Of a stretch of 42,037 nt of DNA, positions 18,841 to 26,500 are shown one piece after another. The notes beneath the pieces were generated by a model. The model saw only the letters and a program-made list of their open reading frames with translations. It made no database searches and had not been told where the DNA came from. Source of the stretch: Acidobacteriota bacterium (GTDB taxonomy: Bacteria; Acidobacteriota; Terriglobia; Terriglobales; Acidobacteriaceae). The DNA is taken from positions 1 through 42,037 of the forward strand of contig QIAU01000189.1 in the NCBI GenBank assembly GCA_003225055.1, given 5' to 3'. The translations under genes were made by a program, and so were the position numbers. Position 1 is the first letter of the stretch. Every line of letters starts with the position of its first letter.

Positions 18841-19035
18841 CTACGCGGCTGTTGTCTTCGCCTTGCGCTGTAACACCTCGGTTTCTGCTTGCAGCCAATC
18901 TTCCAAATCGTAACCTTCGCTTCTTCCGCGTTGCTCGAACAACTCATAGGCTCGCAAACGGATCTGCTCGAGCAGTTCCGGTGTGGACCCGGGCTGAGTG
19001 GTTGAGGAAGCGGGTGCTGCGAGTCTAGCTTTCAT
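18841..19035 (-). CDS. DUF2934 family small protein
   Basis: A 64-residue protein with the DUF2934 signature EQIRLRAYELFEQRG followed by DLEDWLQAE, a short helical domain common in acidobacteria and some proteobacteria and of unknown function. Its N-terminus is a low-complexity Ala/Ser/Thr/Pro stretch. The frame is open to 19128, but ATG 19035 has AAGGAGG 11 nt upstream and the extra residues look random, so I start here. It is 50 bp upstream of transketolase and probably in the same transcript. Confidence 0.75.
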   Translation of the reverse strand: MKARLAAPASSTTQPGSTPELLEQIRLRAYELFEQRGRSEGYDLEDWLQAETEVLQRKAKTTAA

Positions 19036-19081
19036 CTTGGTGTAGACCTCCTTGTGTGCAAATTCAAAGCTGGAGAAAAAC

Positions 19082-19360
19082 TTAATTCTGGGTCTCGAAA
19101 ATGGACCTGCTTGCCTGCACCCTGACATCGTCTGTCAGGGCGTGGCCCAAATTGTGAAGGAAGAACTCGTTGCGCTCACCAAGTGGGGAACAAGTTCTGG
19201 CGCTCTGTAGCACATGGCTGGCGCCTTGACCGTGCGAAAGCGCTTCCGATGACGCGACAGCCACTCCTAACAGCGGGAAAACCATCGCGAGGAAGGGGCC
19301 TCGCAATCTTTTTCTGTTCCACCGAGCCAGAGCCCTGGAGAACGGAAGCCCGCTCTTCAT
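19082..19360 (-). CDS. possible small exported protein, unknown
   Basis: A 92-codon frame starting at ATG 19360 with GGGGAG 5 nt upstream. Residues 1-20 are basic, residues about 21-37 are hydrophobic (PFLAMVFPLLGVAVA), and an SEALS segment follows that could be a signal-peptidase site. The rest has no recognisable family. It lies between the putative promoter at 19532-19560 and the DUF2934 gene. The ribosome-binding site and signal-like start argue for a gene; the unremarkable composition of the second half argues against one. Confidence 0.33.
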   Translation of the reverse strand: MKSGLPFSRALARWNRKRLRGPFLAMVFPLLGVAVASSEALSHGQGASHVLQSARTCSPLGERNEFFLHNLGHALTDDVRVQASRSIFETQN

Positions 19361-19531
19361 CCTAACTCCCCGAGGGTCTCATCGACACATTCCAGTCAGC
19401 CCGGTTCCATCGCTCACCAACGTGGAGCCTATCCCTCCAACCAGCAGACGCAAAAAAACTGGCGTAGCTCCCATGCTCGACAGAAATTTCGGTTGGACCA
19501 CCGACGCATTCAACCCCCATTTCGTGCGAGG

Positions 19532-19560
19532 AGTATGCACACGGGTTGAAAGACTGTCAA
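19532..19560 (-). promoter_or_regulatory. sigma70-type promoter for the sugar-phosphate cluster
   Basis: On the minus strand a perfect TTGACA (19560-19555) is followed by a 17-bp spacer and CATACT (19537-19532), with transcription expected near 19525. It is the best promoter match seen upstream of the DUF2934-tkt-tal-pgi-ppgK-zwf series. The other plus-strand and minus-strand frames in 19361-19659 look like chance. Confidence 0.5.
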
Positions 19561-19659
19561 GACTAAAATCGCCTTTACTGTATGAAACATCGAGCCCGCA
19601 CCTAGTTAGAGAGACTAACAGGCTTCATGGCGGTCACCAAACCGGACTAACTGGTAGCG

Positions 19660-20382
19660 CTACTGAGGAGTCTTTTCGATCGGAAACTGCAGGTGCTCGC
19701 CCCGGACGACGCGCATAGAGCGCGGTTCGTATCCGAGATAGTTAAGCCCGGACAGGAACTCGGCAACGTCGACGTTTTTCCCCGGCTCGAGGAAACGCGC
19801 ATAAGCTATAACTGTTTTCTTCTCATGGTTTACGCTGACGCTGTCGAGCCACTTAAACTGCCCGCCTAAGCCCTTGCTCTTCAGGAAGGCAACACGCTCG
19901 TGAACCGCTCGATCGCACATACCGCAGCATAGGTGATCCAGTCCGGCTTCGAGACGAAAATGCTCAACGCCACCCAACTCCATGCGGCCCGCAACAAAGC
20001 CTTTGTCGCGAAGAGCCCGATCAATGGCAACCAGGTCGAGTTTGTCGAGGTCGGTGATCGGAAGCTCGACGGTGTTTCCATAATCGGGCAGCGCTGTACT
20101 CTGCATGTTTGCCTGCTCCTGGGTGAGCAGCTGACGGGGAGCGGTTGCGTTGGCGAGATCCACTCCTGGAACGCCAGCCAAGGCTTGCCGGACGTCGGCC
20201 AGACACCCGGTACAACACAGGTGATTCATCCACAGGGCCAGCCGCGCGCCTTTTCCGGAGGCTTTCATCTCCTGCGACTCGTGGTGCCATAGTTGCGGAT
20301 TCTTGTAGTAGTCCAGAGCGTACAGACCCGCGCAGGTCACGATGATCAGAAGAATGGCCTGTTTTGCGCTGGCGAATTTCAT
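19660..20382 (-). CDS. membrane-anchored protein with two HMA-like HLCCxxC modules
   Basis: A 240-residue protein. Residues 8-23 form a single N-terminal membrane anchor or uncleaved signal (ILLIIVTCAGLYAL), so the rest is probably periplasmic. Two copies of a module follow. Module 1 has MNHLCCTGC (C56, C57, C60), module 2 LDHLCCGMC (C152, C153, C156). Each is placed like the metal-binding loop between the first strand and helix of heavy-metal-associated (HMA) domains, and module 2 ends LNYLGYEP like the last HMA strand. Classical HMA domains have CxxC; the CCxxC with a preceding His is unusual. AGGAG lies 7 nt upstream of ATG 20382, only 15 bp after the DoxX-like gene. Metal (Cu, Hg, Zn) or thiol-redox handling is inferred, not shown. 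Confidence 0.7.
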   Translation of the reverse strand: MKFASAKQAILLIIVTCAGLYALDYYKNPQLWHHESQEMKASGKGARLALWMNHLCCTGCLADVRQALAGVPGVDLANATAPRQLLTQEQANMQSTALPDYGNTVELPITDLDKLDLVAIDRALRDKGFVAGRMELGGVEHFRLEAGLDHLCCGMCDRAVHERVAFLKSKGLGGQFKWLDSVSVNHEKKTVIAYARFLEPGKNVDVAEFLSGLNYLGYEPRSMRVVRGEHLQFPIEKTPQ

Positions 20383-20397
20383 GAGAGTACTCCTGAC

Positions 20398-21615
20398 TCA
20401 GAGATGCGATCGATCGATAAACGTGAACGCATAAAGCAAGACATAGACGGTTAGCACGGAGATGACCAGGGAAGCGGTGACGACGGTTGCAAGTCTCAGC
20501 AAGGTTCTCCCCTCGCGGGCGAGTCGTTGCTGAATTCTCTCGACAAAGGCGAACTCGCTGTGCACTTTGCTCGAAAAAACTACTGCCATCGTCGCGGCGA
20601 TCGGATAAATGTGCGGAATCTCATCCCAGCCGAAGTTAACCAACATCAGCTTGGTAAAGACCCAAAGCATCAGCGATCCCCATACTCTGGTGAAAACCCC
20701 GACCATCAACATGAAGCCACTCAGAACTTCGGCAAGAGCGAAGGCGATGATCCAGTTCTCGCGACGATACAGAGGGTTAGTCCCCACGGAAAAAAAACTG
20801 ATCATCGGATCATCCATGACCGAGGGATAGTTGTCGGCCACCCCGGCGGTGAGGTGGTAGTTGTAGATCTTGAGCCAGCCCAGCGCGAAGAACCCGAATC
20901 CCAGAACCAGCCGCACCCACTTCACCTGTTTTTCGCTCATTTCAGTAATGGCTACCTTGTGGGACTGCCAAGGCGCACTCAGATACAACACGGCGACGGT
21001 TACAACCGGTATCGCGTCGGCAGCCACCATCCAGCCCCAGCGCCACAAGTAAATCCAAGTGCCGATTACCAGGGCCCCCGCCAGAGGAAGTGCCGTCTGG
21101 GTGAGCATCAGGATCGCGAGGAACACCTGAATGTACTTGAAGTAAATTGCGGAGGTCGGCTCCAGCGGATAACTGGGCATCACCATCGAATCGTTGGTCG
21201 CCGAATACATCAGAACCAGCGCCGGACTGCGCAGGAAGAAGACAACCGCCCACTCTCCCACGGTGTGGAACCACCGCAGGTTCATAGGCTTATCCGTGAG
21301 ATAGTTCGCCACGTGGTGGAGAAATCTCTGGGCGGGGCCGCGCAGAAATGACAGCACCCGGTGTTCGACAAAGACATCCAGGTTCTGCCGGAAAAAGAAA
21401 ATGGCCAGAAAGATAAATAATAAAACGCAGCTGGTTGTCGCGATGCGAAACATGTCTGGCTGGATACCGAGGAATGCCCCAGGGATCCGGCCGAAGTACC
21501 GCTCGTGCATCGGGTACTTGAGGTCGTGCCGGATGAAGCGCTCGTGGGCGTAAACGATGGAAATGGGAAGCAGCAAGAATGCCGCTGCGGAGAGAACGAC
21601 TAGCCTCGGCCGCAT
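20398..21615 (-). CDS. DoxX-like polytopic membrane protein
   Basis: A 405-residue integral membrane protein with a signal-like first helix ending VYAHERF and about eight further hydrophobic segments. The C-terminal half resembles the four-helix DoxX fold: LGFGFFALGWLKIYNYH, then AFALAEVLSGFMLMVGVFTRV and a final helix near IYPIAATMAVVF. DoxX relatives include a subunit of archaeal terminal quinol oxidase and oxidoreductase-associated membrane proteins. The N-terminal half carries His-rich loops (HERFIRHDLKYPMHERYF). GGAGG lies 5 nt upstream of ATG 21615. It is the first gene of an operon with the twin-HMA protein, so a joint role in metal or electron transfer is plausible. Family assignment is moderate and the function unknown. 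Confidence 0.65.
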   Translation of the reverse strand: MRPRLVVLSAAAFLLLPISIVYAHERFIRHDLKYPMHERYFGRIPGAFLGIQPDMFRIATTSCVLLFIFLAIFFFRQNLDVFVEHRVLSFLRGPAQRFLHHVANYLTDKPMNLRWFHTVGEWAVVFFLRSPALVLMYSATNDSMVMPSYPLEPTSAIYFKYIQVFLAILMLTQTALPLAGALVIGTWIYLWRWGWMVAADAIPVVTVAVLYLSAPWQSHKVAITEMSEKQVKWVRLVLGFGFFALGWLKIYNYHLTAGVADNYPSVMDDPMISFFSVGTNPLYRRENWIIAFALAEVLSGFMLMVGVFTRVWGSLMLWVFTKLMLVNFGWDEIPHIYPIAATMAVVFSSKVHSEFAFVERIQQRLAREGRTLLRLATVVTASLVISVLTVYVLLYAFTFIDRSHL

Positions 21616-21919
21616 CTAGTCCTCCACGGGTGCTCGATTTCTAATGAAGTTCAGCGTCTCGGGACCTCTGTGATCGGGGCGCGAATTTGGGTCCCGCCAC
21701 GATATATACGTTTCCCGCCACTTGCAACACTGTTCTACGCGCGGCGAAGGTGGCCGCCTCGTTGCAGGGATCGCGTTAAAACCGCACCATGCATCCAACT
21801 CGACATTATCCGTCCCCAGTCAACCGGGTTGCCCTCTCCCGATTCATGCGACAATTACCGAGGCCGTGAGCATCCGCTTCCCATGGCAGCAACGGTAGGC
21901 TCGGCCGCATTTTGAGGCG
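21616..21919. other. divergent intergenic region between the DoxX-like and adenylate cyclase genes
   Basis: About 300 bp with no convincing gene. On the minus strand an AT-rich TATATA element (near 21700) lies about 85 bp before the DoxX-like gene, but no well-spaced -35 box accompanies it. A single TGTGA half-site is present near 21668, without the partner half expected of a CRP site. Confidence 0.4.
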
Positions 21920-23197
21920 ATGCGACAAAATACATTAGTCACGAAAATTCTGGAACTTTCGCGCCAAGACCCTGCGGTTCTCCAACAGCTGGAGAGGTTC
22001 CGCCGCGCGGTCACAGTGATGTTCACTGATATCAAGGGATCCACCGAGTATTTCGAAAATTTCGGCGACATAGCCGGGCTGGCCATGGTGCACGAATGTA
22101 GCGACCTGCTGCGGACGGTGATCGAACAACAGGGCGGCCGGGTGATCAAAACTATTGGTGACGGGGTGATGGCGCTATTCGATGGCTGTGACGAGTCGGT
22201 TCAGTCGGCGGTCGCGATCCAACGGCGCTTGAAGGAGAGGAACGCGCTGCGAAAAAAAGAAGAGGAAATGCTGGTGCGCATCGGTTTGCACTACGGCTTG
22301 GGAATCGTCAAATCCGATGATGTCTTTGGGGATGTGGTGAACACGGCCTCGCGAGTTGAAAGCGTGGCTCAACCCGAACAGATCATTATTTCCGACTCTC
22401 TAAAACAGCAGCTTTCGCCATCAGCATTCAAAGTCGCGCTCCTTGGCCGTTTCCGCCTGAAAGGGAAAAGTGAGGACCGTGACCTCTACCAGGTGGTGTG
22501 GGGCGAGACAGAATCAGTCCCCCTGAAGTCGCCATACACGATGATCAGCCAGGCTGGCATCGGTTCCGCAAAGCTTCAGCAGCTTAATCGGGATGGCGCG
22601 GTGGTTTCTGAAAACCCGATTGGAAAAGATGGGCTCACGGTCGGCGGCGCGGAAGCTGAGGCCAAGTCCGATGAGAAGTCCCAAAGGGCCGAGGCGCGGT
22701 TCTCACTCGAAGACGGGCAAGCTATCGTGGAGGATATCGGCAACAAGGGCCGCATCTTCATCCGGCTGATTGCGACGTATACCCTAGAAGAAGCCGACAT
22801 AATCGCCATGGGCACGCGCCTTTTCAGGTTTATTTGTAAGCCAGATCTGGTGGAGGCGGCCACCACACTCGGGAAAACGCTGTCAGATGTCGGCAAACTG
22901 GTTAAGGAATGGCCCGCGGAGTTCGTCGGGATCAACCCGGATGGATCCGACCGGCACGAAACTTACCCGCTCCAACACGAAGAGATCACGTTTGGCCGCA
23001 CCAACGGCACGTTTACCTTCAACCAGGATCCTGTCATGAGCCGTTCGCACGCCCGCGTTTACCGTCGCGGGGAGAACTTTTTCCTCGAAGATCTTGGCAG
23101 CCGCAACGGAACCTTGGTCAGGGTGCGCGGCAAAGCTCCCCTTCCCTTCGGCGCATCCGTTCTCGTGGCCGGGCAAGTATTCCGGGTTATGCAGTAA
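21920..23197 (+). CDS. class III adenylate cyclase with FHA domains
   Basis: A 425-residue soluble signalling protein. Residues about 28-200 form a class III nucleotide cyclase: metal ligands D37 (FTDIKGST) and D81 (IGDG), adenine-specifying K77 and D134 (DDVFGD), and N141 and R145 (NTASR) at the transition state. The Lys/Asp pair predicts ATP, not GTP, as substrate. Residues about 212-315 look like a degenerate FHA fold without the SxxH motif. Residues about 345-425 form a typical FHA domain with FGRTNGT, SRSHARVY and DLGSRNGTLV, expected to bind phosphothreonine. GAGG sits only 2 nt before ATG 21920, so the start is uncertain. It lies upstream of a Ser/Thr kinase on the same strand, so phosphorylation-dependent docking of cyclase and kinase is plausible. 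Confidence 0.88.
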   Translation: MRQNTLVTKILELSRQDPAVLQQLERFRRAVTVMFTDIKGSTEYFENFGDIAGLAMVHECSDLLRTVIEQQGGRVIKTIGDGVMALFDGCDESVQSAVAIQRRLKERNALRKKEEEMLVRIGLHYGLGIVKSDDVFGDVVNTASRVESVAQPEQIIISDSLKQQLSPSAFKVALLGRFRLKGKSEDRDLYQVVWGETESVPLKSPYTMISQAGIGSAKLQQLNRDGAVVSENPIGKDGLTVGGAEAEAKSDEKSQRAEARFSLEDGQAIVEDIGNKGRIFIRLIATYTLEEADIIAMGTRLFRFICKPDLVEAATTLGKTLSDVGKLVKEWPAEFVGINPDGSDRHETYPLQHEEITFGRTNGTFTFNQDPVMSRSHARVYRRGENFFLEDLGSRNGTLVRVRGKAPLPFGASVLVAGQVFRVMQ

Positions 23198-23507
23198 GTC
23201 CCTCCACACCAGCCCCCACCCTATCTGTAGAACATTGAGTTCAAGCTCTCAAGCTCGTCAAGCTGCTTTTCGTCAAGCTTTCCTCAAGCTTTAGGCAGAG
23301 TGGTTTGGGAGGCGATTCTATGCTAATGTGCGGCCTGCAGGCGTAGGTGTGCCTGGCGCGAGGATGACCCGGGTGCGGCGCTCCCGCGATGATCTTGGCG
23401 ACGACCAAAGGTGCACCCGCTCTCCCCTGGAGCCGATCATCCAGCAACGTGCAACAGACTGCGTGCGTGGAGATGTGCTCTACTGCCTTTTTCTCTGAGC
23501 GACTGAA
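23198..23507. other. intergenic region upstream of kinase 1
   Basis: About 310 bp without a convincing gene. It contains the five-copy TCAAGCT array at 23241-23290 and further on a TATGCTAAT element near 23320 that could serve as a -10 box, but no good -35 box was seen. The last 100 bp before the kinase start lack an obvious strong ribosome-binding site. Confidence 0.4.
23241..23290 (+). repeat. five TCAAGCT direct repeats upstream of kinase 1
   Basis: Exact TCAAGCT occurs at 23241, 23249, 23258, 23273 and 23284, five copies in 50 bp with start-to-start steps of 8, 9, 15 and 11. The array ends 217 bp before the kinase start. It could bind a regulator in several copies or be slippage-derived sequence. 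Confidence 0.55.
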
Positions 23508-26500
23508 ATGCCAAAGAGCGGGCCCAAAAGGCTGGGTAAGTATGAGGTCCTCGAAGTTGTCGGCCGGGGTGGCATGGGTGTGGTCTACAAGGCGGTCGAC
23601 CCGGAAATAGGCCGGCTGGTGGGGATCAAGATGATGACCGGCAAGGTCATCAGCGATCCCGGGCACCTCAAGCGCTTTTACCGGGAAGCTCAATCGGCCG
23701 GCAAGCTCCGGCACCCGAACATCGTCACTATTTATGACCTCGGAGTCCAGGAAGCAACTCCCTACCTAGTGATGGAGTTCCTCGAGGGGGAGAGCCTGGA
23801 TGCGCTAATCCGCTGCGGTCGAGCAATTTCTTTGGAAGAAAAGCTGAACATAGTCATCCAGGCGTGCAACGCCCTGGCTTATGCACACGAGCAAGAAATC
23901 GTTCACCGCGATATCAAACCTGGGAATGTGATGCTATTGAAAGATGGCACGGTGAAACTGGTTGACTTCGGAATCGCTCGGATTGGTAGAGAACATGTCA
24001 CCCGCACCGGTCAGCTGCTGGGGAGCATACAGTACATGTCCCCGGAACAGATTCAGGATTCCCCGGTGGATTCGAGAACAGATATTTTTTCTACCGGCGT
24101 CATGTTGTACCAGTTGCTGACGTATCAACTTCCGTTCGAAGGAAAAGACGCGGGCGAGACACTGCTGAAGATCATTCACGATCCTCCCCCACCCCTAGGC
24201 AGGTTCCTGCCCGCATACCCACCGGAACTAGACGACATTATGCAACGGGTGCTGGCAAAGAATCCCGACGAGCGCTATCAGACCGCGACCGATCTTGCCT
24301 TCGATCTCTCCCATGTGCAGGAGCGTCTCAAACGCGAAAGGGTCTCCGAATATCTGGAGGCCGTGGAGTTCAGTGTCGCCGAAGGGCAGTGGGTCAAGGC
24401 GAAAGAGCAGTTGGTACAGTTGCTGAAAATTGATCGACAGAATGCGCGCGCCGGCGATCTTTTGCGCGAAGTACAACAGCAGATCCAGAAACAGCAGCGC
24501 TCCGAGCGCATCCGAGACTTGCAGTCCCAGGCTGAGCAGGCCATCGCCCGCGACCGATTGGACGAGGCTCTACGCTACCTTGATTCGGCCATCGGCCTGG
24601 ATGAGACCAATGCCCAGCTGCGTGAACTGCGTGATTCCGTCAGGGAGAAGAAGAAGCGTACCGACCAAATGTCGGAATTGCTGGCACGGGCAAAATCTGC
24701 CTTTGATACCGAGGATCTCGAAGATGCTTTGGCCACCGTAAAGCAAGCGCTTGCCGTCGATTCTGAGAGCCGAGATGCCCGGGAGCTACACGCGGTCATT
24801 GCCAAAGAATTAGCCGAGCGAACGAAGCTGAAGCAGATCCAAACTCTACTCGACGAAGCCCGGAAGCAAATATCCTCGCGCCAATTTACGGCTGCGCTCG
24901 ATTTTCTTCGCAAAGCAGAGGCGCTCGATCCCAATGCACCCGGTGTAAGTGATTTCATGGCCCTGGCCTCCACGGGACAGCAACAAGAAAGGCGCCGCAA
25001 GGAACTTGAAGAAGTCGGCGCCGAGATTGAAGAAGCTCTGAACGCCAACAACTATCGGTTGGCCTGTGCCAAAGCTGCGGACGCACTGGAGAAATTCCCC
25101 AACGAGCGCGGCCTACTTAAATTGAAGGCGATAGCCGACAAGGAGCGCGAAGCTACCGAGAAACGGATGTATGTGGAGGGTCAGATCTCGCTGGCAAGGC
25201 GGCTATTGGAAGAAAAAAAACCTGCGGAAGCCCTGCTTCCGCTCGAGCAGGCTTTAGCCAGGTATCCGACCGAATTTGTTCTGCAGTCGATGCATTCCTT
25301 GATCACGGAAACAGTCGAGCGCGAGCAGGCAGAGCAGTTCAAGGCCCAAATTATCCAGCAGGCTAAAGACGCGATTCGTCGCAAGGCCTACAGTGAAGCG
25401 ATCGAGATCCTCGAAGCTGCGCACCGGCAGACCTCCGCCAGCGAGTTTGACGACTTGCTCCAGTTCGCTCAGGAGGAAGCGGCGAGTTTTGCCGCGAGAA
25501 ACAAGATTGATGCGGCTGCTAAAGAAGCTCATCGTCTCATGTCAGCCGACGAATACGAACCGGCGATTGAACTTCTCGAAACGGTACTCAAGGAAGTTGA
25601 CGACGAGGAATTGCGCATGGTCCTGGCCGATGCACGCCGCCACCTTGAAGAGTTCAACGCGGGCCTTCAAGAGGTACTCGCTACTGCTAGGCGCTTAGTG
25701 CACACGGAACGACACGGCGAGGCAGCGAAGTTTCTGGAAGCGCAGGCGCTGCGCTACAACCAGTCCCCCGAGATCTTTCGGCTCCTGGAACAGGTAAACC
25801 AGGAACGGCGGCGGGTCCAGGCGTTTTCAACGGTCAAAGAACAGGCGCGTGAGGCGCTGGCTAACTCTGACTTCGATGTCGCCCTCGCTCTGCTGGAGAA
25901 ACACCGCGCCGAATTTGGGGATGGCCTGGACGCGCAACTCTTGCAGCGAGAAATTGACGTCAAACAAGCCGATGCCGCGCGGGCCGCGGTAGGGCAAGCG
26001 TTGCAAGATTGCCGCATCCTGCTGATTGTCCGCTGTTATCAGTCCGCACTGGATATTCTCGACCGAGTTTCCCGGGTGGCGGCCTTGGTGCCGGACATGA
26101 AACAGGCGTATGACTTCGCCCGAGCCAATGCCATGGCGGCAGTCGAGCGCGAGCACCTCAGCAATGAGCGATATGAGTTGGTGAAGCAGAGGGTGGCCGA
26201 GGCCGCCGATCAAGCTACGCTCAGCAACTCGCAGTGGGTCACCGCGCCCTCTTTGACGCCGGTTCCGAGCCCGGGGCAGGAAACCGAGCTCGCCAATGTC
26301 GCAGCGCTGGAGAGTGTTTTGGGTGAAGTGACGCTTATAGCCGAGCATTATCCCGGGGATCGGAAGATTCAATCGGTTGTAGGCGACGTAAGGCATAGGC
26401 TCACAATGCAAATCGCAGCCTTGCGGCAAGTCGATGGTGCTTGTGGAGTCGAAGGAGCAAACCATCAGACGACGGTCGAGGGCGTCGTCCATGAACCTCC

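Noticed and set aside
19422-19718. 98-codon plus-strand frame
   Set aside because: No ribosome-binding site or domain; it runs into the 3' end of the twin-HMA gene on the other strand and covers the better-supported promoter.
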